Source: Physcomitrium patens
Lineage: Eukaryota > Streptophyta > Bryopsida > Funariales > Funariaceae
Reading direction: 5' to 3'
Assembly (NCBI RefSeq): GCF_000002425.4
Contig: NC_037257.1
Location: forward strand, 17,736,206-17,800,205
DNA length: 64,000 nucleotides
How positions within the stretch are numbered: the stretch's first letter is position 1; each line of letters begins with the position of its first letter. The notes under the pieces are model-generated. The model did no database searches. It was not told the DNA's origin and saw nothing but the letters and a program-made list of their open reading frames with translations. The position numbers were made by a program, and so were the translations under genes. Positions 35,122 through 51,480 of the stretch are shown in pieces.

Positions 35122-38100
35122 TTAACACAGAATGAGTTCTGCAGCCGCTCCCATTGCAGACGGCCCTCCTCTTTCTAGTAACGCAACGGCTAAGTCATGC
35201 TCATGCCAAAATCTCAAACCTGTTGCCAGCTTCTGTAACGTGTCTAGCTTGAGCTCCAATATCCACATTGGTGTGCAGGTAACCATGAGCGCCAGGAACC
35301 CAACAACATATGATCTCCACAGAGTTTGTTCGCAGCTTATGAAAATCTCGCCACCCAATCCTGAAGCTAGAAAGTCCATGTGCGCTCCTAACACGTAATG
35401 TCGCTGTATTTGGGAAGGGATCCCTGTATTCTCAGCTTGCAAGTGCACTGCGCTGGAGCCAGACACACCCCAGGCAAGAGCTCCTGACAAGAGAACAAAA
35501 TGTGCTATGGCGTAACCCTCTAGAATCAAGCCACCCGTGGAGTGGATACCTTTAGAACCTTTCCCAGACAAGAACCAAGTTGGGATGCTGTCAGTGAAGA
35601 GCTTGGCTACCAGTATAGCTCCGCCTGATACATATAGTAAAGAAGCTCCTAAAGATGATGCTTGAACCGCTCTTGCCATAGAATTGGGCAATGAAGCTTG
35701 AACGCACCGCAAACGTGACCCAAGCCCGACTAACGATTCTTTGTTGAAGTCACCTTGAGTACCCAGTTCTCGGGCTGCTTCAGCTACCAGAATGAGAATT
35801 TCGTCGCTCAAAAACATAATATCATGGAAAAAGACGTAGGATCGGAGGTAAACAATTCCTGGAGCGACAGGTTCGGGACCATACGCAGACCAGGAACCGA
35901 GAAGCGCGCCTACGCCACCGTTCATCTGCAGCTTGGATCCGAGGGAGGGTGAAGAGGAAAGAGTGACGGCGAAGCAGCTCTTAAGCAACTGCAACATTGC
36001 AGGTTTGTTGTGCTTGAACACGGAGCAGGAGCTAATAAAGACAATATAGTCATGCCACCTCCTCACTTTTTGAGCCCAGAGAGCCGCAACCACTTGCATG
36101 CTGAACCAAGGTCCAGCCCCAGAACAGCTCTCAAGGCCAGGACCTGCAACGCTTAGCAACGTGTCTCCAGCTCTGTCTAACTTGAAAGTAATGGTCAAGC
36201 CTATAAGAGCAGCTAGCGGCAATGGCAAAGACACCGGTGCATTTCCTCCCCCAGAACCTGTCACACAAAATTCAGATTGAGTAGAGATAATTTATTAAGT
36301 GCGGAGGAAGCTTCGCAGTAACAACTGTACAAAAGTTCACTTGAATAGAAGCTCGAAGTAGGACTGCTGCCCATTAGTTTACCACCATTGGATTACCTGT
36401 TGGATTTGGAATGTGAACACCAACAGCAGCTAAAATGTCCTTCACCTCTCCCTGAATAGTGAGTAGATTGGCAGCAGGACTAGGCCAGTCCTGTCCGTTC
36501 ATAGACGCATATTTCCATAAACCCCTAGTAGTCTCCGCTGAGCAATAGCTCACTATGGTTGCAATAGCGCCGGGAAGATAATCTACCAGCTCTCGAAGCC
36601 CTGCGAGCAACCAAATACCTGTATCTCAACCAATTCCGGATACAAACATACGCCAGTAGGACCAGCACTCACAAGATTACTGTAGGCACGTTGCGAAGAT
36701 ATAAGCAATAGACGTACCAGTGGTTAAATCACGAGGAGACAGACTGCCATGGGCACAAGCTGTCAGCGAATACTCCAAAACATTTGGAACAGCAGCAATT
36801 ATGTCCCAGGCACACAAAATTGGCCTGCCAGAGACGTCCTCACTTGGACTTCCAGATATCCCTGGTGTAGGACCAGGGCTACTCTTGTTAACCTTCTTGA
36901 ACATCATAGCAAGTAAACGATCTCCCACTTGATGCATGGGGTTGTTGCGAAGTAAGCCCGAGACAGTAGCAGATATGCACGCTTGATGCTGCATGTACCA
37001 AATCTGCAGCCGTGGGAAAGAATCCAATGATACTACACTGCCTGAAGATGGAGTGTACGTGGATCCAAGCACTTGCATACGCTGCTTGCCAAACCTGTCT
37101 GAAGGAGAAGCCAATTGCATGTTACGCAGCTGAAGCAGATACTCAAGGCTCAAGTCTGCACCAAGGCTAGCCCCACTACCTAGCAGACAGTGCTCCAGAG
37201 GTGGTCGATGAAACTTCCACAGCTTGACAAGCTGTAGAAAAGCTACAGAGAATAGCATATGAGCTGTAACATCCTCTCCCGCAACAGTTGCAACGGGTTT
37301 TGAATTTGAGAGTGACCCGAACACTTCGCAAATAGGGAGAAGTGATGCCGCCAATTCTGGAAACTGTACTTATCAAAGTCAATTTACCTTATACCACGAT
37401 AAGATACTAAGTTTATGCGAAATAACAGATCTAATTAAACCTTAGTCCCAACAAGAAGGAAACAAAGGGAAGAAATAAAAGTATGTCCGCAAGGAAGTCA
37501 ACCACTTGAAAATAACAGGTACAACGCACAAGATTATGGGAGATTTTCAGTAGTACCATGCCAAATAAGGAGAGGACGTTCATCGCATCAGCAGTGTTCA
37601 TGCCTTGAAGTGCAGCATACAGCATAGGGGCATGCCCAATCAATGGGTTACTGTTTCCACCCCAGTTTTCGGCAACCGGCGGGGATAATAGTTGCACTGC
37701 AAAGTGCACTGCATATTCCTGTCATTCCTACACCTCTGTTACAAAAATGATCGTAGCATCTCAAGAAATTTCAGACAATCTCCATGAACCTCGCCACTGC
37801 TAAGATGCTCAACAAGTGTATAAATTGTGGGTACTTGATAGGGTATCACACAATAATTAATAACAAACGGACCTGCACATTCCAGCTGCGAATGAGAGAG
37901 GCTCCGCAGAGGATGCTAGCTGCTGCTGCTCTTTCTTCTTCAGGACCAACAATGGCTGTTTTGTAGACCTTTTCCAACTCTGCAACGCTTACAGACATAA
38001 CAAATGATCGTCAGCAGAAGATTATGCATGGTACTTCCAATGTAACAAACTAACTCCCGTGCTATTCATAAACAAAAGCCCAAGTTTAAAACAACGGTTC

Positions 38101-41025
38101 AAAACACCCATTTTCTAGCATACCTTCCAGCAGGACACGACATCAACGCAACTCGCAGGGAGCCTGAGAAAGGAGCTCCATCCATGAATACGGACCAAGG
38201 AGACGGTTGGGAAGGGGAAGAAGGAATATTTGCAAGCTGCCCTCCAGTTACAAGCCAGAAGTAAGCCGAGTTGTCTAGCAAACCTCTGGATACACAGGAA
38301 TCCACAATCAAGTGCCGCATAGTCCCAACTGGTGCAACACGTTCAGACAACGCATTCTTGGTGAGACAGTAACAGTTTGGTGTTATATTCCGTCAACGTA
38401 GTGGAAAAAAGTAGTAAAAAAGGGAAAATCATGTCTTTCAACGTCTCTTAAAGAATTATTTATTTTTTACTAGCCTGCATTATAGTCAAGGTGCACAAAA
38501 ACATCACTATACGTGTTAAGTAATCACGTCATAATGAACAACGTCCCTCACGAACACTCTTACAAGACACTTACAACCAATCCTGTCGCACCAAAATAAA
38601 CAGGCAATACGTTATGAAGAAAAGCACACATAAGAACATAATTTTAAGATTGCATCTAAGAAGTCACGAACATTTCAAAAGAAATAGCACTTGAACTACC
38701 TCAGAAACACAAACCTGCAGATTTACCAGAATTGCTGATCTCCACATTCATTTTTTGTCCCCCAGTGCTCACAAAAGCAGCCACCTTCGCAGCCACCTGA
38801 TTTGCTGCAGTAACTGCAGCAGTTGGAGGAACCAAAAGAGACTCAAACTGACCAAGAACTTGCAGGCAAGTTTCCAGAGCAGCACGCCGACCTCCTGGAA
38901 TTTTCCTATCCTTGTCATCTCCAGAAATATTTTCAGGGTGTGGTTGGCCTCTCTCTTCTTCTTCGATCACAATGCCTGCTGCTAGTGGCAAAATAGAAAG
39001 CAGCATGCACAAGCGGGACTCTACATGTGTGTTTGGACCTTCCATAGATTCACGATCCTACAAAAAAGCAAATGAGATCAAGTCAACAAAAATTTGACGT
39101 TCGCAATTTACGGTTTACCAATAGCCTCACCTAATAATTTACTAAAGTGGCAGTACTGTGCATGAACCAGCAAAACACAACAGAATAAAACGAGACTATC
39201 TCATAGCTTAAGTGCATGTGATTTGAAACACCGAGAGAAAAAATACTTGACTGGAACAGTATTTCAAATCGCCCACTCTATCAAGTATTACGTATGATAG
39301 CATACCCGTTTCACTAATCGCAAACCTGCTGTCCAAAGACCCAGAAATAAATCCACCCAGTTCGCAGCGTGTACCGACTGCATAGCCTTCATAACATCTG
39401 CACTAAGTTAAGCATGTCAATCTCACGCTCGTAATGAAATCAAGGATCGCATGCAGTTGCACTAATCACTAAGACTGTAAACGTTAAGAGAACTAACCAG
39501 CGAGGATCTCCGCATTGGAACGTTGGGACAGGCGACGTCCTTCCATGGCAGCTTCCATGTAGATATCGAACGGGAGCCAAGGTGAACTGTAGCCCAGCCC
39601 ACCTGTCATAAATGTTAAAAAGGTGAGACTTACAACACCCAGCAAATAAGCAGAAATAAGTACCTGAACGATCCAAAAGAATAGATGGAAGAAACTCTAC
39701 CTGCATTACCGAAGGACGATGAACGACAACTCGACGGCAGCAACGCGTGAATGACCGGCATCTGTGACGAGCGCCATTCTTGATGAAGACCTTGCTGTAT
39801 AGCATTGGCTAACTGTCCTAAGGCATCCATAGCCTCCTTTGGTGCCTTGGACGAAGGATCATTGGTCAGCGATTCCAAGAGCTGCAACCTTTGCACAAAC
39901 AGAGTCCACTGATCCTGTCTGCTCCACCAGGCAAATATGTTATTTATTTGCAAAACACCTGCTGAAAACGACTGAACTCAATTAAATACCAAATTCCAAA
40001 CTTAAGATGACACGGCATCAAGCTTCTGTTACTGACAAGTTCCGGCGAGCGATACGAAGGAGGTCAGCAGTCCGTTTGTTCTGTATGATCTTCGCCATGA
40101 GGTGAACTGCCGCCAAGCTATTAGTTTTTTTCAGCTGTTCTAAACCCATTTCATGCTTCTCTTCGTGCCCGGCAGTCCCTGACTCCATCGTTCGACCGTG
40201 AATAGATCCTTCGTTTGATTTCCAATCCTCGTACACTGACTCGGCCAGCCGCGCCATCAGGGCGAAAAGAAAATGCACAATAACAATTCCGACCTCCGTA
40301 ATGGGTGTGTCGGGCGAATTTGACAATTGTAGGGCCTCGTCCACGGCCTTCACGACCCTGAACCGAATAATGCCAATTAGAACGCTTCATTCCGAGATTA
40401 AGATACCACACGGAGTCACTATCGCGTAGGAGAATTAGATCACCTGTCTCGGCAAAGCATGAGCTTGGTAGACGACAGAGAAAACACGAAGGTGCTAGTC
40501 AGCTCCAAGTACATCCTGTAATTTTCAGGTTGCTGGTGTCGACTAGGTAAGATTCTGAATGAGACGATACAAATGCTCCCAACAAAATCAGTACAGCAGA
40601 AGTATTAAGTCACAAATAAGCCGCCGTCCTTCGAATTGTCGAAGGCAGCTACTGTCCCTTCAACAATAAATAAATAACTAAATAAATAATGTTACTACAG
40701 ACGGAATGTCTCACAAAAGTTAAGAAAAATAATGGAACAGATGCGAAACATACCTGCTTGTAAGAAGAGCAAGCATATGAAGAACAGACACCATTTGGCA
40801 TGACATGGCGTGCTGAATATAGGTCCATATAGTAGCGGTGCTCGATGCATAGGAGGCATTGGTAACGAGGCAGTGCACCAGAACGGAAGAGAGCTCGACA
40901 CTCGGCAATCCGATGCCGTGCTTGTGAATGCACGTGACTAAATCCGTGCCCCACACCAGCGGAAAGTCGTTCTGCGCCATCGCCGTCTTCGTCACCTCCA
41001 TCACTGCCTTCCATGATGGTTGCAT
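35122..41025 (-). CDS. MED33: Mediator complex subunit 33 (REF4 / MED33 family)
   Basis: MED33 is the plant-type tail subunit of Mediator, which links transcription factors to RNA polymerase II in the nucleus; in Arabidopsis MED33A/B (RFR1/REF4) restrain phenylpropanoid genes. I rebuilt 13 exons on the minus strand: 41025-40754, 40542-40444, 40357-40033, 39914-39701, 39602-39498, 39397-39306, 39057-38715, 38356-38124, 37987-37873, 37718-37557, 37363-36718, 36618-36397, 36257-35122. All but one junction are in frame with GT-AG ends. The protein would be about 1300-1320 residues, the family size. Recognisable blocks include QPSWKAVMEVT at the start, SRLCMLLSILPLAAGIVIEEEE, SVAELEKVYKTAIVG, ELAASLLPICEVFGS, IWLLAGLRELVDYLPGAIA and, near the end, LPLAALIGLTITFKLD and ALWAQKVRRW. 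The ATG at 41025 was chosen over a GTG further up because family members start just before this block. The junction between exons 7 and 8 is unresolved (see findings). Confidence 0.95.
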
Positions 41026-42050
41026 CGTTCCCCTCCCGCAACCTGCATTTCTCAATGCCACTCGTCAAATTCTCCCGCTATGAAACAGCAAAAGCAATTG
41101 AGTGATGACCACTCGACCGAAACCTCGAGGAAACATCAACACCCTGTCAAACAGAAGACCCATTCCAGCAACTTCTCGCAACCTCGGGAAAGCAAACTTA
41201 CCTCAACGGGCGAGCTGGCAGCAGCAACCCTCCTCAGATCCCACCGCCACTAATCGCCAAAGCCTGAGAATATACACCAGGCATGACGAACACAGCCAAT
41301 CCTTCCCACACTGAACGTCTCCTCCGTCTCCAACTCAAAAAAAAAGACACGAATTGCGGACACAACCCACTTTATCAAAACAGCAGGTAGGATCCCGTCC
41401 TACAAACTTCTTAATTGGTGGCTGCAATGTGGGTCCCACTTCAAGAAGACCCAAGGCGACACAGCTTCTAAATACAGCAGGGCCCTGAAAGACACATGAC
41501 CACTAACCCTTCACCCCCTGAGAGCAATGACGCTCACAAGCCACATCCAGCAACCGCTCTTCAACTCACAGACACCGAAGCTGGGAGGAGGGTTTAAGCA
41601 AATTCCTCGCAGGCGAATTCTCACAGCGGCATTTTCCTCTTCTGTTTCCAGTCTCCTACATTTGCGACCTCCACGTTTAGACAACTGCGCCATATATCAT
41701 TATTTTGGGTGGAGAAGGCCCCGTCACGCTCACGCACCCTCCTCCACATTGTGGACGATGGGGGTGTGAATGCGCACTGTGCACAGTGTCTGTCTGCAAA
41801 CCTAGTACTATGCTGATGATTGTCGCTGGAGCCTCTTCGCCGCTATTGCCTCGTTTGCGTACCATTACAATCGAAATCGGAGCGCGTCGAGGGATTTAGG
41901 GGTGCCGCTGCCATTTCTACAACCACCCCGCGGTTATAGATCCCACGCCCCCAGTGCGGTTGTAGATCGCCATTCGTGGATGGAGTCGCCTTTGATGGAT
42001 GGATGAAATATTCCCCATTCGCCATGTCTTTCCTTATAAATATTTCACAT
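41026..42050 (-). promoter_or_regulatory. Upstream region of MED33, no gene
   Basis: This kilobase has gene-like composition and no AT-rich repeats. It most likely holds the 5' untranslated region and promoter of MED33. I see no clear TATA box. A near-duplicate phrase, cggttatagatcccacgccc and cggttgtagatcgcc (41930-41972), lies in it. Open stretches on both strands are short and overlapping, and I do not call them genes. Confidence 0.45.
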
Positions 42051-43357
42051 CAATGGAAAACCCAATTGAAGATTCTAGAGGATTGTTGTCGTTGTTGGAG
42101 ATGTGCGTAGACTGTGTGGTTGGTGCTGCATTATATATATATATATATATATATATATTTTTTCATTCTTTATGAGAGATGTGATAATTGATAATAAATA
42201 TGAAAGATACTTGTTGGTATTAAATTAAAATAGAAAATATGTACGTCTGGAAAATAATCTTAGAAATGGACATGGGGATTAAATGTTTGAGAATGAGATG
42301 TTTGAGATGATTCCGAGTTAAATAAGATTTGGAAGGAGTCAAATTCACTTTGTTCAGAAAGAGTTATTTAGGAAGTTGAAAATGGAATTGATTTCATTTG
42401 TGGTCTAATTTGATATTATGAATTATTATAAAAGAGCATCACAGAAGGATATATACTAGCATAAATCACTTGTGTGGTGCTTTTAAAAGAAAATTATAAC
42501 ATGCACCAACCACACAGTCTATGCACATCTCCAAAAAATTAAAGAGAAATATATAATATATCTAAAATAAAACACAAATAAACGTACTAATAATACTTTA
42601 CTTTCTCTTCAAAATAAATAACAAAAAAAATAATTGTAAATGATTGCACATAAATAAAACAAAAAAGGGAATATACATATTGTTATAATACTTTTGTTAC
42701 AAAAGAAGATGAATTTAATTTTAGATCAATGGACTAATTTTGTAGTACATTGATAAAACAATATATCCAAAAAACATAATTTATATCAGCGTGAGCATAA
42801 AAAAATTAAAATACTATATATATAAATAGAAAATTATTTATTTTACTTAGAGTTGTAAAATAAATAAAATATGATTTTAGAAATGTCAAAAAATCGTTAC
42901 ATAAATATTGATGGGTCCTCAATAAAGATAGTGGTTTTACACTTTTTTAAAATTATAGATAAAAGAAGGTGATTATTGAAAATTCTAGAAGTTATTCTAG
43001 AAAAGACCCTCTTATTTTTATACTTCTATAAATTATTAAAGAACTTAAAAAGACATAGAACAATATGATTAGTACTAGAATTTTTTAACAAATAATTTTT
43101 ATATTAATATTGTATTTATGTTTCCATGAACTTATCTTAAGTTATAATTATTAATAAACATTATTAATACAAAAATGTCACACCTTATTACAAGTCACAT
43201 TTTAAAAAATATTCAAATTATTAGATAGAATCATAATGTGTCAAAGATATGAATCTCAAAGAACTAAAATACACTCTTAAATCACTCAAAAATATCAATA
43301 CACTCTTAAGTCACTCAAAAAGACTAGAAAATCACTCAAAGATGATATAGTATTAAA
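42051..43357. other. AT-rich spacer between MED33 and GGB
   Basis: No gene or known domain is visible. It begins with an (AT)n run at 42131-42158. The phrase ccacacagtctatgcacatctcc (42510-42532) is the reverse complement of part of 42093-42125 (ggagatgtgcgtagactgtgtggttgg), which gives two inverted copies about 410 bp apart (see findings). Confidence 0.5.
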
Positions 43358-43430
43358 TTAGAATGGCTATTGCCAAAGACAAGAGAATTAGAAAGTCGTG
43401 GAAGAAGATTAAGTACTAGAAAGGCTTTGT
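43358..43430 (-). repeat. Small chromovirus LTR fragment
   Basis: The phrase aatggctattgccaaagaca (from 43361) is the reverse complement of the LTR phrase around 11203 and 57955. Only a few tens of bases are left; the family X copy X-e begins directly afterwards. Confidence 0.55.
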
Positions 43431-44670
43431 GGGGGCATAAATGCCTCAAATCAAAGTAAATAAGATAAATAATTGATATAGACATGTTTAGAAGGGAGTT
43501 ACTATTAGATTCAAGCAAAAATTATCTCAAATTACCAAATATTTATAGCCAGCAAGGAGTGGTTGTCAACTTGGGTTGAAATCAGATCTTGAGGCACAAA
43601 ACTGCATACCTATGGCGACTATGGCAACTCCGGGGTTTTTTTGAAGAGATTGGAAAGTAAGATTTGAGGGCAGACTTATAAAGAGATGTTTAAGCATTGG
43701 TTTCATGTCAATCAAGTTATTATTTAATTTTTGGAAGAATTTTAAAATTAATGATTTTTTTAGTTGAATTAGATTTTGAACAATAAAATTATGTTTACAA
43801 AATTAAGGGTTTCTTGAGTTCTATAGTATATTTATAAGTAAATTTTAGGCATTATGTTGGTGTACTAGTTTTTTGTGTGTGTGTAAGTTTTGAGGTCAAT
43901 TGAATAGTTAGATCAAAGTGTGTAAAGATTTTTGTGGATTGAGATCTCAAAAATTGGAATTTGAAGGTCAATGAGTATTTTTAAGATCTTTAATAATTTG
44001 TTAATTGGATTGAAGTGAATTCTTCTTATGTGGAGACTAAACTTGATTTTCAATAATTTAGATATATTTAAGAGGCAATTCAATGATTCAAGAAGGAGAT
44101 ATTGGCACTAGAAGTCCAACATTCAGATTGGAATAGGACGTTAGTCAATACCCAAGCAGAATTTAGATTTGATCCTCTACTTGGTAAGTTTGATCTTCTT
44201 TAAATTTTTTGTACTTGTTGCCAACTTAGTTTTTGAGAGGTATGTGAAATCTTAGGCGAGATCAACAATATAATCAATGAATATTGAGATTCTAAATTGC
44301 CCTAAAAGTAGGTTAATTTAATTTGGATTTAATTTAAGGTTCAAAAATTGGCTAGGATTTAGAATTTGTTTGGGATTTAGTTAAGATTTGATTTAGGATT
44401 GAATTAAGATTTGATTGGAATTTATTTAAGATATATTTAAGATTTTATTCTAATACTTCTTTTAAATTTCTTTAGGATTTCTTCATGCTTCTTTTGTAAT
44501 TTCTTTGAGGTTTCTTTGGATTTGATTAAAGATTGATTAGCATTGTTAAGGTTTAATTGGAGTTATTCAGGATTTTATTAGAATTAAAATCTTTTTGTTG
44601 TAATTTTCTTTCTACCTTCTACAACCAAGTATTCAATTCATTCTCAAGCAAGGCTTTATGTAATATGACA
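43431..44670 (-). repeat. Family X copy X-e
   Basis: The copy begins with ggcataaatgcctcaaatcaaagtaaa, as at 20573-20600, contains caaaactgcatacctatggc (as at 21940) and the degenerate GATTTAGGATT-type block (44320-44590), and ends ctcaagcaaggctttatgta, then atatgaca, at 44670. It has fewer mutations to AT than the other copies and keeps a single uninterrupted body of about 1.24 kb. There is no coding region. Confidence 0.7.
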
Positions 44671-45045
44671 TCATGACATAATGCTAATATAGATGATGAA
44701 TGATGGAGTTGCAAAACCACCAAATATGTTTGAACTAGTAAATTAAGTGGTGCCATTCCAAGACATTGGATATAAAAGAATAATATGATTTTAAACTTTA
44801 AACTAACTAGAAGGAATACATATATACATACTTGCATATATAAATTTAATACATTATATAATAATTTATTAATTAAAATAAATATTAAAAAATAAATAAA
44901 TACAAGACATATACATACTTAGTTACATACAACAAACAATTGAGCTTTGTTTGTATTGTTGCAAAGATTTAAATCATTCTTTATGAATAAGTAGGACAAA
45001 GAAGGCGACCATGAATAATATCCAAGGTATAGATAGGAAATGAAT
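44671..45045. other. AT-rich spacer, no gene
   Basis: Nothing is recognised here. Base composition changes to gene-like at about 45046, where the upstream region of GGB begins. Confidence 0.55.
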
Positions 45046-45303
45046 GGATGTTTTATGATCCCAACGTCGTCGACCAACTTTCATTCATCCGTTATCGAGT
45101 ATTCGCATCCCGGCCATGTCTGTCAAGCTTTGCGAGCCCGCGGAGAAGGGGGCGGAATGCGAGTTGTGGTCTCGTCGTCGCAATCGCGTCAGTCACCTCG
45201 TGGCTCGCATCGCCATTGATATGCGACTGTGTGCGTGTTCGTCTTGTGTGGAAGAAGACGAGCAGAGGAGCTTCAAGGCTGGCTTCAAGCTTTTTTGTGG
45301 GCG
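45046..45303 (+). promoter_or_regulatory. Upstream region / 5' UTR of GGB
   Basis: This short GC-rich segment directly precedes the GGB start codon and has no stop-free reading frame leading into it that matches the family. It is probably the 5' untranslated region and proximal promoter. No TATA box is evident. Confidence 0.45.
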
Positions 45304-48741
<3,438 letters not shown>

Positions 48742-50680
48742 GCATTATTTCCTTTTAGCGCTGAAGCTCTTGTACAAAAGCGACCTAGACTCAAGTTGCT
48801 GTAAGTGGAATTAAGGCAGGGATTGCGTTCATACAGGTGACCAATCTTGCAATTTCAACAAGCGACTTCGCTCCCTGACGCTCTGCTGTTGCATAGTTTA
48901 CATGCAGCAAAAAAACTAGTGTGTTTCGGTACAGAATTCGCAACCAGCACCAAGATTTCACATCATGCATTGCTCCTCTCAAATTCCCTATTCATTTAAT
49001 CGAAGTGTCTTTCTCCCTTCAAAACAGTGTCGACATACTGAAACCTTGCTATATGATCGACAAATGATCAGAAAGGTCTCGTTTAGATTCATTGATACTA
49101 CGATGTTCACTGTTCTCAACCACCATGACAACTGGGTGTGTCGTGTCTCTCGCAGGTTTGCCATTAGATACGTTTTTTCTAAGCAGTTCTTTACAGGAAT
49201 TTAGACCTGCGCCAAAATAAGCTCATCGAATTTCAGATAGATGTTTTGGACATGCCATGATGAACTGTGTCAACAATGCGATATTTAAACCAACCATGCA
49301 AATCTAAGTGGATAAGCACAACACTACTGAGCATGCACATGGAAGATCTAGCATGTAGAAATAGTACACCAATTTTCTGGAAGCAACGCGTCTTAACCGG
49401 TTAGAGTAGTGACAAATCGCTAGTAACAGTACTCCCCCGATATCTTATCCAAGGAGGCATGATACAATGCCTAGAGTTTCTCTGTCTTCGTTTCTAAAAT
49501 ATTACTCAGAATTAGCAAAACAAGGAAAAATGCAACTGTGCGATGTCCTAGATCATCCCTTAATCTTAAGTCGATGTCGCCTGAATAAGTGCCCATCCAG
49601 CAACACTTAAGCTTCTATCGAAGTGCATGTCCACAGAAACTCTAGTTACAAAATATCATTATACTTACATCATACCCAAGCTTTGACAACGGATTGGCTC
49701 TCCACCCATTCAGTAACATTCAAATACAATGAACACAGGCGACACCGTAATGAGCACCGACACAACGGATAGGGCAGTTTTGGGCCTCAAAGTTAGCACC
49801 TGATTTTGGATCGTGCTCAGGAATGGTAAATGACTAAACGTCAGCCAGAGCAATTGGATCCCACTGCTGGGGTGTCGTAGGAAGTCTCTTTTATTCGATC
49901 GATCTGGATACATTTTCTCAATTCCATCAGGTTGGAATGGATCAAACCTGAGCTACGTGCAAAGACGGTACTCATCGGGTCCTGCACAGATATGTTCCAA
50001 CGAGAAAATTCAAATCAGAAGCACATATATCTAAACAAAGTAGCATTACAATCCAGCAGGCGAAGGAAGTCATGGAAACTATTGTCGATGAGTTCCAGAC
50101 GACTCGGACTTAACCATTCTCATTGCTTCCATCGTCAACATCGCTTGATGAACGTCAATAACTGAAGCAACGTCGTGGATCAAGACGATCAATAGTGCAA
50201 TGGTGGACCTCTTGACTGTAAATAACACACACCACACATAACACTCTAAACAATACACTCGACTTCCAAACTCTCAAGACTTCTAATGAGAACGACATAT
50301 AGGCAAGAGAAGTAACGAGAAAGAGCTGATCATAAGGCAGGATCGATCACTGAACCTGTATGGATTCCAGAGTGAGGCGAACGGATGGCAAAACTCGGTG
50401 ATTCTAGCAGGACCCACGATCCAGATGGTAACGAAGAAGTTTCGCTTCAATGCATCAAACGTTTACTGAACAGCTGGAAAAGCGACATCCAAAATCCTCA
50501 TATTTCACGCAAAGTTCTCACCACAACGTGCACATCTAAAACTTGACCATAGGTCTACAAAACAAGTGAAAGATGACATGATGCCATACAAACTAGTGAA
50601 ATTCTGTCCTGCTCATCCCCATCAGACAAGTCTATCTATCAATTGTGTGAAGATTGCATAGTTGTGAATATGTATTGATA
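48742..50680. other. GGB 3' flank and island with coding-like traces, no gene called
   Basis: Base composition is gene-like to about 50680. On the minus strand around 50200-50110 I can read VLIHDVASVIDVHQAMLTME, and around 49880-49730 two frames look protein-like (one with a hydrophobic end, one Cys-rich: NCPIRCVGAHYG), but no gene can be built and stops intervene. It may be GGB 3' untranslated sequence plus an old gene fragment. Confidence 0.35.
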
Positions 50681-51480
50681 ACTAGGGAATAATAATTTGG
50701 AAGTTCATATCTCAATGAATGAACGCTGCTTATTCACTAATGCAGTTTGGCTTATTTAATCTTGATAAATATGCAATGATACAAGTTTATATATATAATA
50801 CAAGTATCGTATTTTGTAATAACGTACAAAAATAATCAGATGTATCTTTTTAAAAGATGTTTAATAATTATGAATTTTTTAATAATACATGTGTAGCATA
50901 ATAATTATACAATAAATAAATGAATGAATAAATAAAATACATATGGTAATTTTTGCATAAAAAATAAACATAAATATAATATAATATAATAATTCAATGT
51001 AAATATACAAAATAGTAATTTTATTTTTGTTTTGATAACTAAATTTCTTAGATTATTTTATGTAAAAAATACTAAAAAATATCTTTAAAATATTTATTAA
51101 TTTTATAAAGAATTATTAATGTAGTTATATATGTATATGTGTATGTACATTTTAATTTAATGTGTTAACTATAAACTATAATCCCACTTGGCAATAACAA
51201 TTTTGGTACATATCATATTTTTGGCTAAGTAATGACTAGAATTTGAAAAGTGATTTTAGGCAAGAGTGGACTAGGTTGATCAACAGGGAGCTTCCTTATT
51301 GACCATTTGCTAAGCTATGATCTTATTAGATGTGTTGCTTTCCTTGATGTATTCAACTAAATTTAAGTAGTATTTATATCAATGTGTTGACAACCACATT
51401 GAAACTTAGCTAAGAGTATTTTAAAATGAAAATTTGTATAATATTTTGATATAAAGAGTTGAGGAGGGCATCTAAGTTCA
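50681..51480. other. AT-rich spacer, no gene
   Basis: No domain or repeat that matches elsewhere in the window is seen. The step from gene-like to AT-rich composition near 50680 is sharp. Confidence 0.55.

Noticed and set aside
35132..37000. Plus-strand open stretches over MED33 (35132-35398, 35755-35952, 36098-36280, 36720-36932).
   Set aside because: They are antisense shadows of the MED33 exons without motifs of their own.
40649..41068. Long open stretches in two other frames over MED33 exon 1 (40649-41068 and 40695-40901).
   Set aside because: They are shadows; the frame with QPSWKAVMEV matches the MED33 start and ends at a good donor at 40754.
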